From: Isoetes taiwanensis
Taxonomy: Eukaryota > Streptophyta > Lycopodiopsida > Isoetales > Isoetaceae
Assembly: GCA_021234155.1 (NCBI GenBank)
Contig: JAJEKV010000096.1
Location: 1,064,010-1,128,009 of the forward strand
Length of the DNA: 64,000 nt
Reading direction: 5' to 3'
Shown here: in pieces, positions 1 through 10,888 of the stretch
Numbering within the stretch: position 1 is the stretch's first letter
Layout: each line of letters begins with the position of its first letter
Position numbers and translations under genes: made by a program
Notes under the pieces: generated by a model
Seen by the model: the letters and a program-made list of their open reading frames with translations, nothing else
Database searches by the model: none
What the model was told of the DNA's origin: nothing

Positions 1-536
1 GCTTTGATTTTGAAGCTAACTATATCTGCAATGTTATATGCCTCTGTTTCATTCATCTATAAATCCCAAATAAGGATGTTGATCTGAAATTTTACAAAGT
101 GTTCACGCCTTCCACATTTGGATGACATCTGTAATTTTCTTAATCAACATTGATAGTCCCTGCTACATATTCTTCTCTTCTGGCTGAACCATTAGCTACA
201 ATATATTTTCTTATGCAATTCAGATATTGTGACATGTCCAGAATTATCTTATTCCATTCTTTTTCTGTCCTTTTATGAGACATGTCGATGTGCATTGGGT
301 CCCCGTACCAATTTTGCGAGGATCTTACACTGGAAAAGTTGTTAAGGGGCAATGTTGTTAAAGGTTTACTTATTTTGTAACCTTAGAAAACAATTCAATG
401 TACAATCCTAGCTTGATATGTGCACAATGAAATAACCCATTTTCACTCGTTGGACGTGCGCCTTAATGTCGGGCGTCCGTGTCGAAAAGTGTGAGCCATA
501 AAGGTTTATGGCTCACGTGTGTGTTTTTAAAAAAAA
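1..536. other. Non-coding stretch
   Basis: I see no convincing gene here. Short open frames on the minus strand have no recognisable motif. The last part leads into the minisatellite that follows. Confidence 0.5.
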
Positions 537-717
537 AATTCCGTGGAAACCCTTCCTGTTTTCCACGGAAACTCTTCCGATTTTCCAATATAGAAACCCT
601 TCCGGCTTTCCATGGAAAGCCGGAAGGGTTCCGAATTTCAGAGAATGGAAAACCGGAAGGGTTTCCATGGAAATCCGGAAGGGTTTCCATGGAAATCCGG
701 AAGGGTTTCCATGGGAG
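537..717. repeat. Palindromic minisatellite (GGAAGGGTTTCCATGGAAATCC units)
   Basis: A unit of about 22-24 bases built on TTTCCATGGAAATCCGGAAGGG repeats in tandem towards the right end. Diverged and inverted versions (GGAAACCCTTCCGG) lie on the left. Because both orientations occur and the unit contains CCATGG and TTCC/GGAA palindromes, the array can fold on itself. All open frames across it read through the repeat and are not genes. Confidence 0.8.
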
Positions 718-1398
718 TCCAACTCAAATCCGGCGTACTTAGAGCCATCGCCTTTTTAAGGTCTTAATTAATACTTACTTCAGCATTACGTAATGTGAAA
801 GAGCAAGAAGGAGATCATCAGTTAGCTCCCCTGCCAGGCCAAGAATGATCGACTTCTTGATCTTCCACGACGTCAAGGAAAAAAAATGGTGCATCAATCA
901 CAGATAGACTGGATACATCATGTTGAAGCAAGAACTGAGAGCGTGTATTCATTGTTGCTCAGAATGATTGCCACACGGTAGTCTGTGATTGGATGAAAAA
1001 CAAGAACGCTGGTCCATTTTCCTTGACGTTTTTCAGAGAGGGCAACAATCAAGTAGTTTCCTCTTCCTCTCTATTGTCCATTTTTCAGCCGAGGTTCGAG
1101 ATGCTCTATGATACTGCATTTTTATTTTGGTTTGTCTCAAGGTTGAGATGCTCTACGATATAGCATTTCCATTCCGGTTTGTTTCAGGGTAAAAGTTCTA
1201 GGGGGTTTGAGGCCGTGATAAGCTTTTCTGAAGAAGCACCAAGGGCAATGAACAAGCACTAAGATATGAGGTTAGGGTCTAGGGCTTCCTACTTAACGAA
1301 ATTTCCACCTTAAGCTTTGCTACATAAAGGTGAATTTAGGGAGCATTTGTTTCTTGCAGAACTTTGGAGCATTCAGGTTTGTTACAAGGTAGACTTTG

Positions 1399-1782
1399 GT
1401 TTAGAGCAGTGTTGTTCAAATATGCGTATTTTTTAAAAATACATACGTACCCTCCCGTACCGTATGGTACACGTATTTTTTAAAAAATACGCTTAATGCT
1501 TATTTCAAAAAAACAGACACAGTTTTCTCAAACAGACTCAATTTGCATCCACTAGGATTCGAACCTGGATCTCCCAGATAGCAAACAAACATGCTAACCA
1601 ACTTTCCAACAGTTTGTTTGTCTTTATATTGCATAATTTGTTATATTTAAGCTTTTTCTCAGTTTTTTTAAAAAACGTATTTTAAGCACTTTAAGTACGT
1701 ATTGTATAAAATACGTATTTTTTTAAAAAATACGTCCAAAACGTACGGAACGGTACGCGTACGGGACAACATTGGTTTAGAG
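1399..1782. mobile_element. hAT-type MITE with 8-bp target-site duplication
   Basis: The element runs from CAGTGTTGTTC (1407) to GGACAACATTG (ending 1774), 368 bp. These ends are 11-bp terminal inverted repeats with two mismatches. It is flanked on both sides by a perfect GTTTAGAG (1399-1406 and 1775-1782), which fits the hAT target consensus nTnnnnAn. Subterminal regions are palindromic and AT-rich, with repeated CGTATTTTTTAAAAAATACG-like motifs. No transposase is encoded, so it is non-autonomous. A tRNA-like segment lies in the middle. Confidence 0.85.
1544..1606 (-). other. tRNA-like segment inside the hAT MITE
   Basis: Read on the minus strand, this stretch has a D-arm-like GTTGGTTAGCAT, then an exact RNA polymerase III B-box core GGTTCGAATCC (plus 1555-1565), and an acceptor-like TGGATGCA. 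The 5' side (CTGTTGG) does not pair with the 3' side, so it is not an intact tRNA gene. It is most likely a tRNA-derived (SINE-type) fragment or decayed tRNA captured in the MITE. Confidence 0.55.
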
Positions 1783-2915
1783 GTAACCGTGTCATGCTTT
1801 TTTCTCTTGAGCAAGCATAATCATAATGTCAGGATTTAGGATTATTTCCTAAAACTTGTTCTTGCATGATGTAACATATTTGATAATGGTGAAGTTGCAA
1901 TCCATCTTTGATGCATCCATTTCAGGCTGCATGCCAGTTCAAATTACCCCGTTTAATCTGCTCAACTTATCGATTCCAGTCAACTGGTTTCGTTGGACTG
2001 AGCAGGTAAAGTGGGATACATTTTTCTACGCTTTGTATGATAGATCTAAAAATTATGGAATTTAGTATTTCTAACAATGCTCAAGCATTTTGCTATTTCC
2101 TTGATAAATTAGTTTGTTCTTATGGAGCGAGATAGGCTAAGTTACTGGTGTTTTGCATTTCATGGTGTTTTGCATTTCATGTTGCAGGCAAAACCTTTTT
2201 GCAAGATCAGGTTGAGGGCAAGATCTATTTGGAGTAGAGTCGTTATTATAAGCATTGTTTAGAGTCAACACATTATTGGCTCGGAGTCTAGGTATGCTTG
2301 GAGGAAGATAGGATGAGGTAGGATAGCTTATGAAATGGATGGCTTTCACTTCTTTTTATGCTTATACATCCTTTAAGGCTATTTATAGAATTTGTTTATG
2401 GCTCTTCAATCTTCTTATTAGTTTACTGGAAGCTAAGGTCCAGTGTTCACAAACTCAAAATGTTTTCTTTTGGAGTGCAGCAGGTTGTTGAAGCTTGCTT
2501 CTGGGCTAGTACGTTTTGCCTTTCTTTTCTACAATGTGGATTTGGCTCTTAGGTTCACGACTGCTTCGTTGAATGTCTCTGATGATTTATACACTACTAT
2601 TTAAACCTGATGTGCAAAATCATTTCAACTTGAGCAACGTTTGTTTCTACTAAGCCTCAGCCTTTTCAAATTTAATGACCATGTATTTCAGAATGCTAAG
2701 AGCGTTCACATCTTCAAAGGTTTTCTTATGTCTATTGCAGGTTTAGATACGTGGAATACCAAAAGGTTTTTGGCAAACGAGTGTTTATACATTGCGCAAT
2801 CATGAAATTCACAATTTTATTTGTTTTCCATTGGTTTAACGCATTTGTCTGGCTCACATTCATTAATCACAGATTGCTTGATAGTGCTTCAAACTCTGAT
2901 TGTTTTTAATGATAA
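1783..2915. other. Non-coding stretch
   Basis: AT-rich sequence with short open frames only. A 19-base phrase (TTTTGCATTTCATG) is doubled near 2150-2180. No gene recognised. Confidence 0.4.
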
Positions 2916-2945
2916 CTAGTTATGGTGCCCGGCGTTGCCGGGCTT
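2916..2945 (-). mobile_element. Helitron 3' terminus (copy 1)
   Basis: On the minus strand this reads GCCCGGCAACGCCGGGC (a perfect 7-bp stem with a 3-base loop), then ACCATAA, then CTAG followed by T. That is the classic Helitron 3' end: a short GC-rich hairpin about ten bases before CTRR, with insertion before a T. The element would extend to the right of 2945. I could not define its 5' TC end. Confidence 0.7.
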
Positions 2946-5900
2946 AGTAACAATTTGAAAAGATGTCGATAAGTAAAGTGATCTCACCATTTAGAAATTG
3001 CTAGATGGGGAAGAGATTTGCTTTTAAAAATTCCAAGGCTCTTTCTTTGCTCACATGCAGTTCTGTATAGCTTTGTGATGGCGTAAGTAGTGTGTGAATC
3101 AAATTTATATAGCCTAAAAGTGGATTTAAAAGACTATAGTAACATTGCCTGACATGGCTGGGCAAGTAAATTGGATGTTGGTAGTTCTTTTTCTGTAGGC
3201 ATGGTGGTTGTCTTGAAGTTATAGCTTTTTGAAATTAAATGTATTGGCACCAAAACATATTTCTATGCATGTACTGTAAGTGAGTGGAAATAGATTGTAG
3301 ATAGACCATCAATTGTTAAAGTTGAACATGGATGTCACACACAATGTGATATTAGCTAATGATGAGGAGAAGGAGCTCAATAATTTATAGAGCTAACGTG
3401 AGCTATTTGGTTGGATGCGATTACGGGATGCCAACCAAAATGGACAAATTAGATGTTGGAAACTTTTGATTCCATTTGAGAGTTAGAATTCACCATAACA
3501 TAATATTAGTTAGTATGTAATATGGAGAGAGAATGTTGGGCTATGTGTAGTGAACCTTATATTTTAAGTATGGTTTATAAAATGGGATTGGGCTATGTGT
3601 AGTGAACTTTATATTTAAAGTCTGAGGGTTTTTAAGATGGGATAGTGCCACGTAATAGTTGTTTGTGGATGAAAATGTATGAACTTTGGATATTAGATAT
3701 TCTCTAGTATGGAAAGAGAAGGTTGGTTTTCCATGATATTATTTTCATATATGCACGTATAATGCTTGTTGGAATTTGGTTGAGCACATGCATCAGTGCG
3801 TGTTGGAAAGAACTTGTGTTGATTTGACGGTGCTTAGCCTAAATGTTACAATGAGAAGGTTTCTATCATGATCTCTAGATAAACAGATGGTGGTGCAAGC
3901 AAGGGTTATTGGACATTTTGGTTTATGCTTTGATATCCCATCCCATAAACCTATAGTTTTACGTCGACATCCCGTCCTATAAGCCTATACAATTGGACAT
4001 TTTGGTTTATACAATTGAATATTTTGGTTAAAACCCATAAATCTATAGTTTTAAAAGAGATCTTGTATTCACCACCATACCCTTTTTTTTTTTTTGGGGG
4101 ATTTTTTGTGAATTAAGTTGTATAGCTAAAAAGATCTTGGTTCTAAGTATTTTGCAAATTTTCGTTCAGAAAATGTAGATATGTACTACCATCTAAAAAT
4201 AGAAAGAACTCACTAAAAACCCTATTTTTTTCAACTTCAATGGTTTAGATTGCTATAATAAATTATGGCCTGATCTAAAGCCCCAATTGTGGATCAAGGT
4301 TTAATGGTTAAGAATATGTCTTTTTTTCAACTTTAGTGGTTTAGATTGATATAATAATTATGGCCTGATCCACTCCAATAATTATCTCTATTGGAAAATT
4401 TTATCCCATTTTTGTCTGGTCCACAATTGGACCATGGTGATCCTCATATATAGATTTGCATTCTTTGTCATCGCATCTGATGTCAAACACAGGTTCCTAG
4501 CTTCATACAATTGTAGCACTTGTGTAATAAGAGATTTCTGACAAATATGTTAGACGCCCTTCAGAAATAAATGCCTCTTAAATTATACTTGGAACTGTCT
4601 ATTAATATTCATGCACATCTGTGACTTGCCCCATTAATAATAACCAGAATCAAGATCCAATGCCACTTTGAAAATGAATATTCTACATTTCAGCAGCTTA
4701 TATACAACAAATTTACTACCGGATTTTGCACATAGGGTTCATAGGATTCATGTCTAGTTCACATGCTTGTTATACACGATATACCCAATGAAGAAACATT
4801 GCCAATGCCACAATTCATGTGGCACCTAAATAAGACAGTCCATGTGGGCACATTCATGTCACAGTTCAGATGAAAAAATGTTAACATGAATGTCTTAACA
4901 TGAATGCCACAGTTCATGTGGGCAGATGAGTGTTACAATTCTTCATGTGGACTTGCTTAACTGAACATCAGCTATAACATAATCATGTTCTCTAGTAAAT
5001 GAAAATGTCACAATTCATGTGGACCACCTTAATTTACCTCAGATTCTTTAATTCTTTCTGCTCCATTCACAGTTCCATCCAATTCGTGGAGAGCTACTAT
5101 GGCCATGCCTGACTTGTCTACATATAGAGCATGATGCGAAGCCCATGCAGGGTAAAACCTGTTGAAAAAAACTCAAAACTCTATGTTTTCTCAAACCGTG
5201 AAAAATCCCAGCCATGCAAATTCAGATAAAACCATTTACCAAAGAAAATGAGGATAAAGCAACAATCACCGCACGACTTGCAAATCCTCTGAAAATATCT
5301 ATATTGGTATGCCCCGGAAATCCAAGGACCCCAAATCATATAAAAAATGTTCCGCCATCTGAACTTAGGTCTTCCCCAGTTGTTCCTCCTCAGGTTGTTC
5401 AATAGTTCATTGAGATGCTTCAATCTGAACTAAGATCTTCCCAGCAGTGCAAGTTACCCTTTGAAAAGGATACTGAAGAGATTAGGCAATTTTTTCAAAA
5501 TATTTAGCATGGCAAATGCCTCTAAATTTCTAAAATTTTAACTATATGCAAGGTAATGGGATAATTAGTTTACATTTCCCATTTGACACAACAGAAAACT
5601 CATATTGGTCTAGATGAGAACTGGAGCTATGAACCAGAAAACTACACCAGAAAATTACCTGCACGTGAAGAAAAGTACAAACGATGAACTTGAAGAAAAT
5701 TATGGCTCATGGTGACTGTCCAGCAATAGCAATCATGGATTCAACAATGTTTCACAAAAGACTGTCTATTGCAAGAGTGATTTAGACTTACGATGACTGC
5801 AGATCCAGGTCTGAAGGCTAAGCAAGGGTATCTAGTGAATTTGGTAGATCCAGTGAATTTGGTAGATCCATACATTTTTCTTTTAAATGTAAGATGTGAA

Positions 5901-6360
5901 TGCCTTAGAAATAGGAGTTCCAAGAAGTCTCTAGCTCTGATCCTATCTGCCTATGGATAGGGCATTGTTCATCATCATCACGAGACTGCTGCATTGCCTC
6001 AAGTAAAAGTTCTATCTAAATTGATTTGCCTCTAGCATTTACAAAAGGTACATTGCTGTTTTTGCTGAACCGGAGATCATTACAACTAAGAGCAGTGGCA
6101 GAGTAGAATGTAGGCAAGTATTCATAACAATCTTGTAACCTACAGCTTGTTGCCATAATGCCTCCGAATTCCCTGCTAAGGAGATTCAGCTAAGGGCCGT
6201 AGACATGGCAAACTTGATTCATAATCCTAGATCATGGAACTGCATGCATCTAAGCTCTTTATTAAGATAGTGATCCAAACACGACCAGCAGAAGTAGCTT
6301 TTTTTATAGCTCAATGAAAGTGATTTATCTGCTTCTAATGTGCCGCAATATGCAGATAGC
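2946..6360. other. Gene-poor stretch, probably Helitron interior and old repeats
   Basis: No gene recognised. A 52-bp unit is doubled at 3536-3640. Repeated phrases built on CACAGTTCATGTGG-like words occur around 4800-5000. A small doubled AGTGAATTTGGTAGATCC lies near 5840-5875. An 80-codon minus-strand frame at 5181-5423 has no recognisable motif and is not called. Confidence 0.4.
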
Positions 6361-6916
6361 CATTAGAGGAAAAATGAGATCACATTTTGTCCCATTAAGG
6401 GATGCTTAAAATGCCATGTCAGTTTTTTAAACTGTCCAATAAGAGAAGAGCTCTAGTATATCTCATTCCAGTATTATGTGGCAGCCTGTAATTAATGCAG
6501 CTGCAACTAACTTCTGTAGTATCATTTTTTCATTATAACTTTTGATCCAGAACTCCAATTCAAAAACTTTTTGTAGCAATGGGTTCGTCTTCACAAGATC
6601 TATCTAGTGATAACCCATTCATACATCTTTTACGATATAAATATATAAGAAATAAGCAAAAAAACCATATTTTTTTAAGGTTAACGCATATGACCATATT
6701 GAAATACATCATAACCATATATCATTGGAAAGATCTTTTCATTCCGCATCTAATGCAACAAACGCCGCAACATTTTGACAAGTGGATCAAAAGTTATGGG
6801 GGAAAAATGACAGCAATGAAGTTGTTGGTGCTGCATTAATTGCAGTTAATAGAGGGTAGCCATTCCATTGGAGGATTCTTATGGGGATGAAATGAGATCT
6901 CAAATTTCCTCTAATG
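6361..6916 (+). mobile_element. 0.55-kb MITE, copy 1
   Basis: The ends are inverted: CATTAGAGGAAA at 6361 and TTTCCTCTAATG ending at 6916, with further similarity (TGAGATC, CATTT.TCCC) for about 40 bases. The whole 556-bp unit recurs in reverse complement at 10334-10888. No coding capacity for a transposase. I could not find a clear target duplication, so the superfamily is undetermined. Confidence 0.8.
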
Positions 6917-7611
6917 ACCTCGACATTAGCTAGAATGGAAAAGAAAATCAGGCCAACAAAAGAAATCAAGACGTACTTATCATAGCTCTATATAAATATT
7001 ATAGAGAAACACTTTGAAAGGCAAGATTCAAATGTTTACGGAGCTACAACAATTTGTTGCCTTACCTCAGAAGAAGACTTCAGTGGTATGCGTTGCACCA
7101 TGGCTGTTACCCTTCCCTCATTAGTAGAAAGCGATCCATACAAATCCATCAGGTAAAATAGATAAAATACTTACAAATTTGGAACATCATTTATTCTTCT
7201 GACCTATGACACCTTCAACATGTATAATCTGCTAGAAATTCAACCGACAAAACCAGTAACCAGCGTCAGAAGTTTTACCTTCGGAAGCTATAAAATCTTG
7301 CAAGAAGATGTGGGCTAGGAATAGAAATGAACGTGTGCAGTCAAGAAACCGTGCCTACCAAACAAACCAAGAAACAAATACAATAGTTTTGAAAGCCGAA
7401 TGGAACTCCGAGCCACCAAAGCAGAGGAGACGTGCCCTCTTCCATCCAACCACTTTTTCTTAATCTGATATCTCAAATATATATTTGCAAGACCAGATGC
7501 TATAATCAGATTTTGGCAAGAGCGACAACAAACTACAGATTATCGAAGGCTCATGCTCCGGAATGCAATTGAGAATGTCGCTCAGATGCATATATGGCTA
7601 CAACCCGGAAT
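6917..7611. other. Non-coding or unrecognised exon-like stretch
   Basis: A short plus-strand open stretch around 7085-7152 ends in a good donor (ATCAG followed by GTAAAA), but I cannot attach it to a gene. Nothing else is recognised. Confidence 0.3.
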
Positions 7612-7821
7612 TCACAACACAAATATATGCCTTGGTTTATCTACCGATCTGGAGAGGCGCCTGAAGAATCTACATCTGGGTAACAAAACCCATCTCTGGC
7701 AATGAAATTTGTCGCCACCGATTCTGATCGTCAGGTCAGAAGAATCATCTGCAAAATCGAGCCAGAGACCTTTTGGCTGCAAATGCAGAACATCATTTTC
7801 TTCCAAACTGGGGCCATCCAT
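7612..7821 (-). pseudogene. Possible BTB/POZ domain N-terminal exon
   Basis: The 69-residue frame from the ATG at 7821 contains SDLTIRIGGDKFHCQRWVL followed by RCRFFRRL. It resembles the start of a BTB/POZ domain, where a strand pair (SD.T..VGG..F..H) leads into VL..RS.FF. BTB proteins are usually adaptors of CUL3 ubiquitin ligases. Only about 35 residues of a roughly 100-residue domain are present. I found no downstream exon, and the frame stops at 7612. It could be a first exon, a captured fragment or chance similarity. Confidence 0.3.
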
Positions 7822-8117
<296 letters not shown>

Positions 8118-8910
8118 TTCTTTGTTTATTTTGCAGCCTTTTGATTCATCACAGTTAAAAATATGCTTTTTACTTATTTGTTATCTTCCAAATAGATGCA
8201 TTCACCATTTTTGTTGGAGTCATAGATTTGTTGGGATGTTAATGCAAGCTAAATTCTAGAGTTCATAAAATTCTTTTCTAATTTTCGGTATGTGCTTTGG
8301 AACTGATACAGAGCTACATTTCAACTTCAGGCTTGAAGATGCAAAAATCTTGGTAAGTTTGCTGAGCTTCAAAAGTGGTGAATTGTAACATGCTAGTTTT
8401 TTTGTTAGCTTAGAATATCAGTTTTCACGTTCAACTAGCTTGGTGGATTTGGAGTTTCTTCCATTTGCATTAAAACTCCAATTCTTACTCCAATTTTTGC
8501 GTATGCATTATATTTTAGTATAGGGTAGTAGCGAATGTATCTACAAAGCGATATCCTAAGTAGCATTAGGTCGCATCTGGGTAGAAGCATGAAAGGGTGA
8601 TTGAATTTTTTTGTATATTGATGTAAAAATTTGAACTGGGTTAAAGTGTTTGTAATGTACATTTTGAATTTTACATGGAGTTGCCTATCATTAATAAAGG
8701 CGGTTGACGTACAATATTCTCCATAATTATACCAAATCCTCCCGAAATCTTGTACTAGCTTCTCTATCAATAAACTCTAAATATCTTGCCTGCGAAAAAA
8801 AAAAAAACTTTGGCGCACATTTTGAACTTTCCTCAATCGATCAAACATGGCTCCGGATTCTACCTCAATGAAAACTTGGCCCGAATCGATTATAGCTGCT
8901 CCTAAATCGA
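8118..8910. other. Non-coding stretch
   Basis: A 111-codon minus-strand frame (8435-8770) has no recognisable motif and an AT-driven composition. A short A-run sits near 8800. Nothing else seen. Confidence 0.35.
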
Positions 8911-9816
8911 ATGCATTTCAAGAAACAAATGTATCTTGAAGAAATTGAAATCCCTTTCCTTCAAGCAGTAATACAAATCCCTTCAAGCAGTAATACAAAT
9001 CTGGTTAATAATCTGATTTTTTGTGCGAGGATGTTGTATCCCCTTTCGAGAATGGATCGATGTCTTAAAGCACCAGTTGAAGAAGAAACTATGGAAGAAG
9101 GATTGGACTCTCATGCAAGCACTTCGAGGTCAGCATCGGGTTCAGATTTCAATCCTCCTGTTGATGAAGTTTCGGAAAGCACTGTGACAAGCAGGCAAAG
9201 AAAATCGAAACAGAGGGTTTGTAGGGGTGGATACGTGACAAAGCCAATTAGAAGAAAGGTGAATGCTTCTGTAAATCTCATAATGAATGAGGTATCTAAT
9301 TTGACTCCAAAACAGCAAAGTATATTTGCAAGAAGATTATTGCAGGACAAAAGATTGCAATTCCTATCGTGAAAGGCCTCAAGAGGCTATCGTGAAAACA
9401 GATCTGGTAAAGAATTTAAAGGATGGCCTCCAAGACGTCAAAAATGCAAATAGCAATGACAGACTTGCTGCAAAGCATTCTGTACTATCTATGGTGGTTG
9501 GAGAGGAAGGAGAATTACAGAAGACTTCACTAGCAGCTAAGTTGCTGAAAATACATCCTAGAAATATGAAACTAGTAGTGGAGAGAAGGAAAAGAATATC
9601 ACTAGGTGGAACAAATCTGTGGGCATTAGCAGGTCAAAATCCAAGAACAAATACGATAGATCAGGCTATGAAGGATATGGTTGCTCAGTTTTGGTTAGAT
9701 AACTCAAAGGTTTCACCAAAAATTAGAGATGTCATGAAGAAGAGGACACAACCAATTCAATATATTGACATTACACAGGTACGACTGTAATTTAGCTGTA
9801 ATTGCATCTTGTTTTT

Positions 9817-9950
9817 CAGAATAAAGATGTTTTTTATTTTGTAACATTGATGTAAAGTTTGTAGATTTCTTTACTTTTTGGCAGAATAAAGATGTCTTTT
9901 ATTTTGTAACACTGATGTAAAGTTTGTAACAGATTTCTTTACTTTTTGAA
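9817..9950 (+). repeat. 65-bp tandem duplication inside the intron
   Basis: The phrase beginning CAGAATAAAGATGT occurs at 9817 and again at 9882, with only a few differences. It is followed at about 10018-10090 by doubled ACATGTATATTCTGGATGTA words. All lie within the intron of the DDE-like gene. Confidence 0.75.
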
Positions 9951-10333
9951 TGTAATGTAGATGCAGTCTGCCCTAGTTGTTCTACATGGAAATGTCAAAT
10001 TATTTCATGGCAACACGTACATGTATATTTGTTTACATGTATATTCTGGATGTATATTTGTTTACATGTATATTCTGGATGTATTGTAGATGTAGGCAGT
10101 AACTAAGAAGAAATTAGTGTAGAGATGTATTAATTGTCAAAAAATTATGTGACTTCATAGTAAATGAAATAAAATTCATGTCAGAATGTACATGTATGTG
10201 TGGGAGTTTAGGGTCTTGAATATGTAAAAGATTTGTATGTAATGTAATGTAATGAGGTGACTAATTTTATTTCACTGTAATTTTACAGGCTGAATTATTC
10301 CAGAATTTTGTGGATCAGTATCCAGAGGTTCGG

Positions 10334-10888
10334 CATTAGAGGCAATTTGAGATCTCATTTCATCCCCATAAGAATCCTCCAATAGAATGGCTACCCTCTA
10401 TAAACTGCAATTAATGCAGCACCAACAACTTCATTGCTTTTGTTTTTCCCCCATAACTTTTGATCCACTCGTCAAAATGCTGCGGCGTTTGTTGCATTTG
10501 ATGTGAAATGAAAAGATCTTTCTAATGATATATGGTTATGATGTATTTCAATATGGTCATATGCGTTAACCTTAAAAAAATATGATTTTTTACTTATTTC
10601 TTGTACATTTATATCAAGAAAGGTATATGAATGGGTTATCATTAGATACATTTTGAGAAGACGAACCCATTGCTATAAAAAGTGTTTGAATTGGAGTTCT
10701 GGATCAAAAGTTATAATGAAAAAATGATACTACGGAAGTTAGTTGCAACTGCATTAATTACAGGCTGCCACATAATACTGGAATGAGATACACTGGAACT
10801 CTTCTCTTATTGGACAGTTTAAAAAGCTGACGTGGCATTTTAAGCATCCCTTAATGGGACAAAATGTGATCTCATATTTCCTCTAATG
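10334..10888 (-). mobile_element. 0.55-kb MITE, copy 2 (inverted)
   Basis: This is the reverse complement of the unit at 6361-6916, with ends CATTAGAGG and TTTCCTCTAATG. It breaks the DDE-like gene between the codons for DQYPEV and RQFEYLKP, so it inserted after that gene existed. The flanks (GGTTCGG left, ATTGGGC right) give no clear target duplication. Confidence 0.8.

Noticed and set aside
463-759. Four overlapping frames of 69-87 codons
   Set aside because: All come from the palindromic minisatellite, and frames are open on both strands for that reason.
1544-1606. Functional tRNA gene
   Set aside because: B-box and D-arm-like parts are present, but the acceptor arms do not pair and the anticodon arm is not convincing.
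5181-5423. 80-codon minus-strand frame rich in Trp, Arg and Tyr
   Set aside because: No recognisable domain and no supporting neighbouring exon. An overlapping plus-strand frame of similar length shows that the composition alone can give open frames.
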